Source: an uncultured Prevotella sp.
GTDB lineage: Bacteria; Bacteroidota; Bacteroidia; Bacteroidales; Bacteroidaceae
DNA length: 64,000 nucleotides
Direction: 5' to 3'
NCBI GenBank assembly: GCA_944321295.1
Contig: CALUKU010000007.1
Location: 24,248-88,247 of the forward strand
The first letter of the stretch is position 1; each line of letters opens with the position of its first letter. The notes beneath the pieces were generated by a model, which ran no database searches, was not told the origin of the DNA, and saw nothing but the letters and a program-made list of their open reading frames with translations. Below, in pieces: positions 16,914 to 24,977 of the stretch. A program made the position numbers and the translations under genes.

Positions 16914-17747
16914 ATGAAAAAATTATCATTAATACAGACATCGCAAAATAGGAAAGACGAATTGGAACGGTTTGTGAAATCTTTGAACAATCAAGTTGGT
17001 ATAGACTTAAATCAAATACAACTTATATTTGTAGATCAAGAAGACAATAAGCAAGTGTTTAACGGTTTAGATGAGAGGATAGATTTTGTTTATATAAAGT
17101 ATCATCATTGCTCATTGTCGCATGCGAGAAATATAGGCTTGAAATATGTTACGGGGGATTATGTCGGTTTTCCGGATGATGATTGCTGGTATGAGCCGGA
17201 AACGTTGAGTAAAGTCTTAAAATGCTTTGAAACAACAGGGATTGACGGTGTTGTAGCAAAAGGGACGGATGAGCATGGACGTTTAACCAATATCTTTCCC
17301 AGCGAAAAGAAAATTCTAACGAAATATGACAGGTGTGGCGCAATATCATATACCATCTTCGTTCGATTTGATAAGACTGTTTCGTTTGACGAAATGTTGG
17401 GAGTTGGTAGTCAGTATGGTCTGGGCGCAGGAGAAGAGACAGACTATATATTGAGGCTGATGGAAGAAAAGGGATTTGCGTTTGAGTATGATCCGAATAT
17501 AATTGTGCATCATCCTTCTTTCGCACCTGTGATAAACAAGAAAACATTAGATAAAATCAAGAGCTATTCCCGGGGAAACGGATATTTGTTGAGAAAGCAC
17601 AAATTTCCTGTAACGTATGTATTGAAACAGTTTATAAGGCCGATGATGGGCTCTATGTTTTATTTACTGAAGGGCAATTCACGCCGTTCGCAACATTCGC
17701 TTAACATATTAGTAGGACGCATCCAAGGATATTTTTATAAAGGGTAA
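16914..17747 (+). CDS. Glycosyltransferase family 2 (family A)
   Basis: A 277-residue GT-A transferase with MKKLSLIQTSQNRKDELERF, IQLIFVDQEDN, CSLSHARNIGLKYVTGDYVG and the metal site FPDDDCWYEP; the GLGAGEETDYILRLMEEKG block is the acceptor-side ED motif common in Bacteroidales cluster enzymes. It lacks membrane segments. It is followed after 12 bases by the second oxidoreductase gene and is probably co-transcribed with it. Confidence 0.9.
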   Translation: MKKLSLIQTSQNRKDELERFVKSLNNQVGIDLNQIQLIFVDQEDNKQVFNGLDERIDFVYIKYHHCSLSHARNIGLKYVTGDYVGFPDDDCWYEPETLSKVLKCFETTGIDGVVAKGTDEHGRLTNIFPSEKKILTKYDRCGAISYTIFVRFDKTVSFDEMLGVGSQYGLGAGEETDYILRLMEEKGFAFEYDPNIIVHHPSFAPVINKKTLDKIKSYSRGNGYLLRKHKFPVTYVLKQFIRPMMGSMFYLLKGNSRRSQHSLNILVGRIQGYFYKG

Positions 17748-17759
17748 ATTTTATATATC

Positions 17760-18968
17760 ATGATACAACTTGCAGACAACAAACATTGTACAGGGTGTTC
17801 GGCATGCATGAACGTATGTCCGCATAAGGCAATATCAATGCAGCCTGATGTGGAAGGATTCTTGCAGCCTGTGATTGACGATGAGAAATGTGTAGAATGT
17901 CATTTATGCGAGAAAAGATGTCCGGCTATTAATCCATTACGCACGGATGGTAATACGCCCAAAGCATATGCTGTAATAAACAAGAAGGACAGAAATGTAA
18001 GCTCTTCGGGCGGCGCGTTTTCATTATTTGCCAGGATGGTATTGAATGACGGAGGCGTAGTGGTTGGAGCAGCTTATGATGATAGGCTAAGAACAAGGCA
18101 TATTGCGATATCTGATATTAATGATTTGGATAAGCTTAGGGGTTCAAAATACGTGCAGAGTGAAATAGGCGACAGCTATTCACAGGTTAAGTCTTATCTG
18201 AACGACGGGAGAAAGGTGTTGTTTTGCGGTACGCCGTGCCAAGTTGCTGGCTTGTATAAATACTTGAACAAGAGGTATGACGGTCAGCTTATTACGCTTG
18301 ACTTGGTTTGCCACGGCGTACCGTCGCCATTGGTTTTTGAAAAGTATCTTGAAAAACTGAAAAAAATCGACCGCCCCAAGGGCGGGAATATAAAGGGATT
18401 TCGATTCAGAAAACTTGACAGCTGGGCGATAATCCCAGCTGTCAAGTTTTCTGAATCGAAATGGCGGATATTGGAACAGGAGCGTAACGCTTACATGAGC
18501 GCCTTTTTCAAAGGATGGACTTACAGGGAATGTTGTTTTAATTGCCAATATGCCAACATGAACAGGGTTGGCACATATACAATTGCCGATTTTTGGGGCA
18601 TAGGTAAACATGGCATGCCGTTCAAGAAAAATGTCGCATCAGGCGTATCGCTTGTGATTGACAATTGCGGCAATTTTAAAGAAACCATTTCGACAATGAT
18701 TAATGATGTTTATGTTGAGGAAAGACCGTTAGAAGAGGCTTTATATGAAAACCATAATCTGAAAGCTCCCGTAAAAAGAGAGAAAGAACGCGATACTGCA
18801 ATATCAGATATGATTGATAATGATTTCTCCTTACTGGATTTTGCAAAGAAATACGGCCTGCTGAAAAAGGAAACTCTGAAGTCGAGAATGAAGAAGCATG
18901 TGAAAAATGCAATTTATGCTTTGGGGCTATATAATGTTTATAAATCAATAACTTATAGACTGAAATGA
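17760..18968 (+). CDS. F420H2 dehydrogenase-like iron-sulfur oxidoreductase (intact)
   Basis: A 402-residue protein. Two 4Fe-4S ferredoxin motifs (CTGCSACMNVCPH and CVECHLCEKRCP) precede the F420 dehydrogenase beta-subunit N- and C-terminal domains (SSSGGAFSLFARMV, KVLFCGTPCQVAGLYKY, LVCHGVPSP, CCFNCQYANMNRVG, TIADFWGIGKHG). It is the full-length counterpart of the frameshifted gene at 11,020. Such proteins probably carry out a flavin-dependent redox step on a sugar or lipid intermediate; the true electron donor in Bacteroidales is unknown. A perfect 29-bp inverted repeat lies inside the gene at 18,398-18,462 (residues LDSWAIIPAV at its centre). It overlaps the next pyruvyltransferase-like gene by four bases. 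Confidence 0.9.
   Translation: MIQLADNKHCTGCSACMNVCPHKAISMQPDVEGFLQPVIDDEKCVECHLCEKRCPAINPLRTDGNTPKAYAVINKKDRNVSSSGGAFSLFARMVLNDGGVVVGAAYDDRLRTRHIAISDINDLDKLRGSKYVQSEIGDSYSQVKSYLNDGRKVLFCGTPCQVAGLYKYLNKRYDGQLITLDLVCHGVPSPLVFEKYLEKLKKIDRPKGGNIKGFRFRKLDSWAIIPAVKFSESKWRILEQERNAYMSAFFKGWTYRECCFNCQYANMNRVGTYTIADFWGIGKHGMPFKKNVASGVSLVIDNCGNFKETISTMINDVYVEERPLEEALYENHNLKAPVKREKERDTAISDMIDNDFSLLDFAKKYGLLKKETLKSRMKKHVKNAIYALGLYNVYKSITYRLK
18398..18462. repeat. Perfect 29-bp inverted repeat with 7-base loop inside a coding region
   Basis: Bases 18,398-18,426 are the exact reverse complement of 18,434-18,462; the loop is CGATAAT. Both orientations of the loop keep the frame open (Trp-Ala-Ile-Ile-Pro now, Trp-Asp-Tyr-Arg-Pro if inverted). 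Confidence 0.9.
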
Positions 18969-20140
18969 AAATAGGTATCGTAACTTACGTAAAGTGTGAT
19001 AACTACGGCGCAGAGCTACAAGCTTTTGCCCTACAATGGAAGCTGAATTCGTTAGGGTATGACGCCGAGGTTATAAACCTTGAAAAAAGGAATATTGACA
19101 TGAAGCGCAACCAGGACGTAATAATGGGTGCAATAAAACAACGCTTCAAGCAAGAGGGAGTATTTGCAATAGTGTCGATAGTAAGAAAATTTCTTGAAAC
19201 AAAGAAAAGAATCACGGATGAAGATAAGTATAAGGCCATAAACGAAAACAAGCATAAGCTGTTTGAAAACTTTTTCGAAAACAAAGTAAGACATTCGGAA
19301 AAGTATTATACTCTTGATGAAATATCGAACGCTACGGACTTAAAGTATGATGTTTATATCGCCGGCAGTGATCAGATATGGAATTACATCCATACGGACA
19401 GACTTGACGTCTACTTCCTAATGTTTGCCAACAAGTTTAAGGCTAAGAAGATTTCATACGCCGCGAGCGTTAGTATTTATGACATTCCGAAGAAATGGCG
19501 TGCCGCATATAAAACGTATTTTGAGAACATTGACGTTTTGTCGGTAAGGGAATTGCATGGTGCTGAATTAGTAAGTAAATACAGCAATAAGAAAGCCGAG
19601 GTGGTTTTAGACCCGACATTTCTGTTGACGAAGGAAGACTGGGTAAGGGAAGTGGCTAATGACTGCGGCATTGAAGGCGACTATCTGTTGATATACACCT
19701 TATCTGGTTCGCCGCATATAAGGAAAATGGCGCACGACATAGCAAGACGTCTTAACCTGAAGGTTGTCAACATAAAATCCGGGTATAGCGACGAACCTGA
19801 CGACGGAACGATTAACGTTTATGAAATAGGTCCTGCAGAATGGGTAGGGTTATGGTCGAAGGCAAAATATGTGGTGACGGACAGTTTTCATGGCACGGCT
19901 TTCTCGATAAACTTCAACATCCCGTTTACCACGCTGGTTAATCCTAACAGCATGATGAACAGCAGGGTGTTGTCGATATTGAAGATAATGAACTTAGAGT
20001 CACGCATCGTTTATGATACCTTAAAAGGTGATTTAAAGCCTAACGATGTAGCTCTTGACTTTACTGAAACAAACCGAATATTGAAGCAATGGAAAGAGAA
20101 ATCGCTGAAATTCCTTTTGCATGCGTTAAATTCAAAATAA
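18965..20140 (+). CDS. Polysaccharide pyruvyl transferase family protein
   Basis: A 391-residue homologue of the product at 12,173, with MKIGIVTYVKCDNYGAELQAFALQWKL, VYIAGSDQIWNYIH, ISYAASV and the C-terminal VVTDSFHGTAFSINF signature. It overlaps the oxidoreductase gene by four bases, repeating the gene pairing seen earlier in the cluster, so oxidoreductase and transferase probably act in succession. Composition is nearer to genome average than in the 12-16 kb block. Confidence 0.9.
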   Translation: MKIGIVTYVKCDNYGAELQAFALQWKLNSLGYDAEVINLEKRNIDMKRNQDVIMGAIKQRFKQEGVFAIVSIVRKFLETKKRITDEDKYKAINENKHKLFENFFENKVRHSEKYYTLDEISNATDLKYDVYIAGSDQIWNYIHTDRLDVYFLMFANKFKAKKISYAASVSIYDIPKKWRAAYKTYFENIDVLSVRELHGAELVSKYSNKKAEVVLDPTFLLTKEDWVREVANDCGIEGDYLLIYTLSGSPHIRKMAHDIARRLNLKVVNIKSGYSDEPDDGTINVYEIGPAEWVGLWSKAKYVVTDSFHGTAFSINFNIPFTTLVNPNSMMNSRVLSILKIMNLESRIVYDTLKGDLKPNDVALDFTETNRILKQWKEKSLKFLLHALNSK

Positions 20141-20149
20141 ATAACCAAC

Positions 20150-21325
20150 ATGAACATCTTATTTCTTTACCGAGTCTACCCGAATTATGGCGGAGTGGAA
20201 GTTGTGACGACCGTACTTGCCAACAGGTTTACGAAGGACGGACATCATGTTACGATAGTGTCTTTTGAGCAACCGCACATGGAGCTGGCCGGACAACTTG
20301 ATGAAAGCGTGAAAATAGAGAAACTGGATTATCCTGTAATATCAAAGAAAAATATTGAACGACTGCATTTGCTGGTTGAAAAGGACAATGTAGACTTGAT
20401 AATAAACCAATGGGGATTGCCATTTAATACGACGATGTTGTGCAATAAGGCGATTAAGGGTACTAAATGTAAACTTATTTCTGTTCTTCATGGTTCGCCA
20501 AATACATCGAAAGTCATAATTATGGCGCAAGACAAAGTTAAAAATGCGGTAAATCCAATTTCAAGACTTTTTTATAAAGCCGTGCAATATGCCAAGGAAG
20601 AAGTGATAAAAGCAAGCATTAGGTATAATTGCGGACATAATGAACGGTACATATTATTGTCGAACGGATTTATCAGACCGTTGGTTGATTACGCAAGGAT
20701 TAAGAAAACTGGGAATATTATCGCAATTGGAAATCCTGTGACTATACCTGTTGACTTGACAGGATTCAACATAGAACAAAAGAAAAAACAACTGCTCTAT
20801 GTGGGAAGAATGGACTATGAGAATAAGCGCGTAAACAGAATAGTGGAAGCGTGGCAGGATGTTTATGAAGATTATCCAGACTGGGAACTTGTGCTTGTCG
20901 GTGATGGCCCGCATAAGTCAAAACTGATGGGATATGTCAGCGATAATAAGATAGAACGTGTCCGTTTTGAGGGTTTCCAGGTAGAGCCTCCTATAAAATA
21001 TTATAAGGATGCGTCTATATTCATGCTTACGTCTGATTTGGAAGGCTTTGGCCTGGTTATTATCGAGAGTATGAGTTACGGTGTTGTTCCTGTGGTATAT
21101 GGAAGCTATGAGGCTGTGTATGATATTATCAGGGATGGTTATTCCGGCTTTATAACGCCTTTCCCTTATGATAAGGAGTATACTATTAATAAAATAAAGT
21201 TCCTGATGGATAATGATGGCAGAAGAAAGGAAATGGCCGGTGAGGCCATGCTTGACGCAGGAAAATTTACTATTGATGCGATTTCGCAACAATGGTATGA
21301 TGTTTTTAAGGAAGTCTTGAAATGA
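20150..21325 (+). CDS. Glycosyltransferase family 4
   Basis: A 391-residue GT-B retaining transferase. The N-terminal domain starts MNILFLYRVYPNYGGVEVVTTVLANRF; the C-terminal Rossmann domain shows KKQLLYVGRMDYENKRVNRIVEAW, LVLVGDGPHKSKL, EGFQVEPPIKYY and the nucleotide-sugar EX7E motif (EGFGLVIIESMSYG). It starts nine bases after the previous stop and its own stop overlaps the next start (ATGA), so it lies in one operon with the GT14 gene. Confidence 0.92.
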   Translation: MNILFLYRVYPNYGGVEVVTTVLANRFTKDGHHVTIVSFEQPHMELAGQLDESVKIEKLDYPVISKKNIERLHLLVEKDNVDLIINQWGLPFNTTMLCNKAIKGTKCKLISVLHGSPNTSKVIIMAQDKVKNAVNPISRLFYKAVQYAKEEVIKASIRYNCGHNERYILLSNGFIRPLVDYARIKKTGNIIAIGNPVTIPVDLTGFNIEQKKKQLLYVGRMDYENKRVNRIVEAWQDVYEDYPDWELVLVGDGPHKSKLMGYVSDNKIERVRFEGFQVEPPIKYYKDASIFMLTSDLEGFGLVIIESMSYGVVPVVYGSYEAVYDIIRDGYSGFITPFPYDKEYTINKIKFLMDNDGRRKEMAGEAMLDAGKFTIDAISQQWYDVFKEVLK

Positions 21326-21480
21326 TTACCGGTATGGATAAGCACGCATATTGCATAATGGCGCATGGAAACTGGAAGCAGCTTCAAATGCTTGTTAATG
21401 TGATTGACGACGGGAGAAACGACATATACCTTCATATTGACGCTAAGTCGTTAAAGGATTTTAACAAACGGGGGGGGTAA
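21322..21480 (+). CDS. GT14 (core-2/I-branching) glycosyltransferase, N-terminal part, ends at a G8 tract
   Basis: A 52-residue frame reading KHAYCIMAHGNWKQLQMLVN and NDIYLHIDAKS, the usual first ~50 residues of bacterial GT14 transferases. It runs into eight G (21,470-21,477) and stops at the TAA immediately after. A ninth G would link it without a stop to the rest of the enzyme in the next frame. Overlap with the GT4 stop shows the start is real and translationally coupled. This is the second gene of the cluster to be cut by a G8 tract. Confidence 0.82.
   Translation: MITGMDKHAYCIMAHGNWKQLQMLVNVIDDGRNDIYLHIDAKSLKDFNKRGG
21470..21477 (+). repeat. Poly-G tract (8 G) inside the GT14 gene, candidate phase switch
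   Basis: Same length and same required correction (+1 G) as the tract at 11,727-11,734. Only these two runs of eight or more G were seen in the window, both in coding sequence of the polysaccharide cluster. Confidence 0.75.
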
Positions 21481-21497
21481 AAACAAAGTTCTCCAGT

Positions 21498-22178
21498 TTG
21501 ATTTTAACTGAAAGTATTGATGTAAGGTGGAGTGATGTTTCTCAGGTGGATGCAGAGCTTCTGTTGTTTAAACATGTGATAAGGTCCGGAAAAGGGTACA
21601 ATAGAATACACCTTATTTCAGGAAGTGATTTCCCTTTGAAATCGCAAGACGAATTACATAAAATGTTTTATAACGATGATCGAGAATATCTTTCTTTTGG
21701 GAAAGATGTGCATTTGATGTATAAAAGATTAAAGTATTATCATTTTTTTGTCAGGTGTAGGCGCAAGTGGCGTATCGCAGAGCTGTTGAGGCGTATTTTG
21801 TTAGTGCCGCAAGTTCTTTTTGTTAACAGATTAAGAAAATTCAATTTGAAATTCGCTTACGGACAGAACTGGTGTAGCTTGACATTACCGGCAGTGAGGG
21901 AAATTATTGGGAAAATGGTTGAGCTAAGACCAAAATTAAAATATACGACAAGTGCAGATGAGGTGTATAAACAAATGATTATAGGAAGTAATGATAAATT
22001 CAAAATCTATAATAAACCTGTAAGTTATGCTTGCTTTTCTCATGGATGTGCTTCACCTAAGACATTGACAATGGCCGATTATGACAACATCATGTCTTCG
22101 GGGTGTCTGTTCGCCCGCAAGTTTGACGTGAATATGGATGAAAACGTAATTAATAAATTAATTTCAACTTTTATATGA
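21498..22178 (+). CDS. GT14 (core-2/I-branching) glycosyltransferase, C-terminal part (frame-shifted)
   Basis: The frame is open back to the G tract, reading KTKFSSLILTESIDVRWSDV and SQVDAELLLFKHVI, then HLISGSDFPLKSQDEL (the GT14 SGxD/P motif), DREYLSFG and YGQNWCSLTLPAVREI. Together with the 52 residues upstream this makes a protein of ~285 residues, the normal size. The listed start is a TTG and probably not a genuine initiation site. Bacterial GT14 members transfer GlcNAc-type or other sugars as branches, so OFF switching would remove a side branch rather than the main chain; that is inference. Confidence 0.85.
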   Translation: MILTESIDVRWSDVSQVDAELLLFKHVIRSGKGYNRIHLISGSDFPLKSQDELHKMFYNDDREYLSFGKDVHLMYKRLKYYHFFVRCRRKWRIAELLRRILLVPQVLFVNRLRKFNLKFAYGQNWCSLTLPAVREIIGKMVELRPKLKYTTSADEVYKQMIIGSNDKFKIYNKPVSYACFSHGCASPKTLTMADYDNIMSSGCLFARKFDVNMDENVINKLISTFI

Positions 22179-22576
22179 AAATTACAAAAGATAAAAATCA
22201 TATCGGAGTTGGAAAGGTAAAAGGCTGATTACCGACTGTCTGGATTAGGACGGATATAATAGAAAAATAGTGATAAGTTTCTATCACATGCACCAGAACT
22301 GTGGATGAACCCTTTTTGATTATAGGATAATTTAATTCTGCCGACGGGTATGTAGATGAATATATGTGCATAAGATAAAATATTAATATAATTTACTTTG
22401 AGTTATTATTATTATTGTTTATCTTTGCATAAGATAAGCTGCACTCGGGAAACTGAGAACAAGTTCTCTTTCCTCTCGTTTGCATTATCTTTGCATAAGT
22501 AATGCTTATATTTGGGGATGGGAAGAGGGATACTTCCATTCCTTTTGGCATAAGATATAATATAAATTGTTTTACC
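22179..22576. repeat. Gap with element remnants and hairpin repeat H3
   Basis: Bases 22,225-22,315 hold a remnant of the terminal-inverted-repeat element (ACCGACTGTCTGGATT, AACTGTGGATGAACCC). Bases 22,424-22,499 are hairpin repeat H3 with central stem GAGAAC-AA-GTTCTC and a terminal TATCTTTG box (22,487-22,494) that could drive the following cassette. An in-frame ATG at 22,502 directly after it is an alternative start for the next gene. Confidence 0.75.
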
Positions 22577-23341
22577 ATGAACTTTACAAGTCCTTTTCCA
22601 AAAGTTGAACCTGTGACTTTCAAGTTTACATTCTTGCGTGAAGTCGGGCTGGAGGTTACATTTAAGACTGCCGAACTTACAGATGACAGCAAGTCGGAGT
22701 ATTGGATGCGGTTTAAAGATTTTGCTAAGGACAAGTTTAAACTTGATATTCCAAACGAATATAGACCGGGCAACTCTGAGATATTCTCAAAAGACGCTGA
22801 AACAAAGTTTGTTTTCAATTATGAGCAAGGTTGTGTAAGATTGCAGATGGGGTCAAAGAGATATGTAATGTTTGACACGACTTTGGTTGAATATCTTAAG
22901 ATAATCATTCTTTATTTGAATGATGTGGTTTGTGTTAAGGACGTGAACAAACTTGTGTTGAGAAAAACGAATGTTTTTCCTTTCACGTCTAAAGGTTGTA
23001 GCATGAAAGTAAAAGATATTCTTCATGCAACATTTAAACCTGAGCATGCCGCAGATTTTAATAAAAAGAAAGGCGGAGTTGGTGAACTGGTTAAGGAAAT
23101 CAAGGATATAAAGGTTGATTTGGGTGAAGACGCTGCTTTGTTGTTGACACTTGGATATGAAGTAGTGGACGGTGAAAATGTGAACGTCCTATTTAACATG
23201 TGCTCTGAATACGAGCCGAAAAGGCATATGGCGGTAGATGATGTCCTGGAAACCGCTAAAGCCTTGAATGATATAATGTATGACGCCTTTATTTATTATA
23301 TTTCAGAACAAGTATGCGCTATAATGAAAAAAGCCAATTGA
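22577..23341 (+). CDS. Unrecognised protein, first gene of a three-gene cassette
   Basis: About 254 residues from the ATG at 22,577 (MNFTSPFPKVEPVTFKFTF); an upstream in-frame ATG at 22,502 would add 25 residues and directly follows the -7 box of repeat H3. I do not recognise a domain. The N-terminal half alternates strands (EVTFKTAEL, KFVFNYEQGCVRLQMGSKRYVMFDTTLVEYL) followed by helices near 190-250. No signal peptide or membrane segment. It overlaps the next gene by 28 bases, and that one overlaps the third, so the three proteins are translationally coupled and probably act together. Confidence 0.7.
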   Translation: MNFTSPFPKVEPVTFKFTFLREVGLEVTFKTAELTDDSKSEYWMRFKDFAKDKFKLDIPNEYRPGNSEIFSKDAETKFVFNYEQGCVRLQMGSKRYVMFDTTLVEYLKIIILYLNDVVCVKDVNKLVLRKTNVFPFTSKGCSMKVKDILHATFKPEHAADFNKKKGGVGELVKEIKDIKVDLGEDAALLLTLGYEVVDGENVNVLFNMCSEYEPKRHMAVDDVLETAKALNDIMYDAFIYYISEQVCAIMKKAN

Positions 23342-23994
23342 AGCGTGGCAGCTATGTATTCGGTAGTTCATGCGGTAGTTGTGGAACTTTAACCGAAATT
23401 TCTCCTCGGATTGATACGTTTGATCGAGGGGAGATTGAGAACTTGTCTTTTGGCAAAGGAGGCGTAATGTCAATAGGCCTTGTAGAAATTAAAAGGGAAG
23501 GTGGTTGCGTAAATCAGTGGGGATTTGATAGTAATGTTGATGTGTCTTTGCGTGTTTTAAGAAGGCCGGCACATAGCATTGGTAGAAAGATAGAAGTACG
23601 TGATAATACGTTGTTGTCTGTTGTAGACGATGACTTGAGCAAGGCCATGATGTCAACCAGGCTTGACGATATTAAAGATAATGCAGCAAGTGAAAATTGG
23701 GACGGTTACGGAGCTTTACCTGTTGAATCGGCTTCATATGAAAACACGAAGCGTGTTATAAAGTGTATGCCATGCGGATGCGCCGAGCATTGGAACTTGT
23801 TTCCTAATACAAACGGAACCATTATCTTGTCTGCAAATGATGGGAAGTCTGCTTCGATTAATATAGGGAATAAAGATTTTTCTTATTTTGCCATTGGTGA
23901 TGATGGTAAGTATGTAAAAGGCAAGAAAGAATTCTCGATAGATGAAATCAAGAACGCACTAAAACAAATTAAGGATGTGCTCGGGTGGAGATAA
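23314..23994 (+). CDS. Unrecognised protein with ENWDGYGA motif, second gene of the cassette
   Basis: A 226-residue soluble protein. The segment AASENWDGYGALPVESASYENTKRVI followed by PNTNGTIILS and ASINIGNKDFSYFAIGDDG resembles a motif I have seen in small hypothetical proteins of scattered distribution (NWDGYGA, then a G-T-I strand and an IG strand), without known function. The N-terminal 80 residues are unrelated to anything I know and contain CGSCG. It overlaps both neighbours. Confidence 0.68.
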   Translation: MRYNEKSQLKRGSYVFGSSCGSCGTLTEISPRIDTFDRGEIENLSFGKGGVMSIGLVEIKREGGCVNQWGFDSNVDVSLRVLRRPAHSIGRKIEVRDNTLLSVVDDDLSKAMMSTRLDDIKDNAASENWDGYGALPVESASYENTKRVIKCMPCGCAEHWNLFPNTNGTIILSANDGKSASINIGNKDFSYFAIGDDGKYVKGKKEFSIDEIKNALKQIKDVLGWR

Positions 23995-24439
23995 GGAATA
24001 TGATTTTAATCTGGAACATGTAGATGACAACGAAATGTTGGCACGTATCGTGTTTTCGCCGTCAATGGTTGTTGATGGCAGACTTTCACCTTCGGCGTTT
24101 AACTTGGCAAGGTTAAAAAGCGGCAGATATGAGAAATATGTGTCTGTAATACGAAAAGGAACGGAAGAAATAGATAAAAAAGATTACGAATACATAAAAC
24201 CGCGTATTGAAGGCGATGTAATGGATGGTTTTGCCTTGGTGAAAACAGCTGAGGTTCGTAGTATTGTTTTTGAGAATATCACTATCGAAGTGAAACCTAA
24301 ACCATCGGAAAAGAACCCACGACATGCGGGTATATTTTATTCGCAAGACGGAACGTTAATCAGGGGTGAAAGCGAGCCGGAGGAACTCTTGATTGTAACA
24401 TCAATGCTGGCAAATAAATGTAGTTATCACAAGTTTTAA
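23975..24439 (+). CDS. Unrecognised protein, third gene of the cassette
   Basis: A 154-residue soluble protein, strand-rich, with DDNEMLARIVFSPSMV and DGRLSPSAFNLARLKSGRYEKYVSVIRK, ending RHAGIFYSQDGTLIRGESEP. I know of no named family. It overlaps the second gene by 20 bases. The pairing of a protein of this type with an NWDGYGA protein looks like a recurrent accessory cassette; toxin-antitoxin or defence roles are possible but nothing in the sequence proves either. Confidence 0.65.
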   Translation: MCSGGDKEYDFNLEHVDDNEMLARIVFSPSMVVDGRLSPSAFNLARLKSGRYEKYVSVIRKGTEEIDKKDYEYIKPRIEGDVMDGFALVKTAEVRSIVFENITIEVKPKPSEKNPRHAGIFYSQDGTLIRGESEPEELLIVTSMLANKCSYHKF

Positions 24440-24977
24440 TATTTTGATGTTTTTTTGCCGCATTGAGGTTCAATATTTGTTAATTAAACAATGCTGAATA
24501 AGATTAAGTTTCTATTGAGGAAATTGGACTATTGCGCAGCTTGTTGATTGTGGGTGTTATCATTCTGGATCCTGAATCAAGTTCAGGATGACTGATTACC
24601 GACAGCCTGGATTGAGATAGGTTATTATTATCATCCAACAGAACTGCGGATGAACACTTTTAATTAAAAGTGAATTTGATATAAGATAATAACCACAGTA
24701 GGGACATAATTAGCTTAACGTTGACCTTCGGTTCTGAAGATTGCACCATTAAAATGCAATCGTGTCCTTAGTCGTGAAAAGGCGTATTTAGTTGAATTTT
24801 GTACATAAAAACGTTCTTTACTGAACATAATAAATATGTACTTTACTTTAAAATGTTTGCAAGTAAATAAGTCTTATACTGAACAGACATTTAATTGCCG
24901 ATAATTTTTGTACTTTATATATAACCATTAAGCGCTTGGTTGGCGCTTAAATACTTTCATCTACATTTTTTATTGAC
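24440..24977. repeat. 540-bp gap with element remnants
   Basis: No gene is visible. Bases ~24,565-24,660 contain TGAATCAAGTTCAGGATGAC, ACCGACAGCCTGGATTG and CATCCAACAGAACTGCGGAT, pieces of the palindromic and terminal-repeat elements. At 24,694 starts a truncated MITE end (GTAGGGACATAATTAGC). The rest is AT-rich. No full promoter for the next gene was found. Confidence 0.65.

Noticed and set aside
18180-18611. Minus-strand frame with FRFRKLDSW and PAVKFSESK, the same peptides as on the plus strand
   Set aside because: It results from the perfect inverted repeat inside the plus-strand gene and is not a second gene.
21498-22178. Treating the GT14 C-terminal frame as an independent protein starting at TTG
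   Set aside because: It lacks the GT14 N-terminus, which is encoded just upstream in another frame before the G8 tract.
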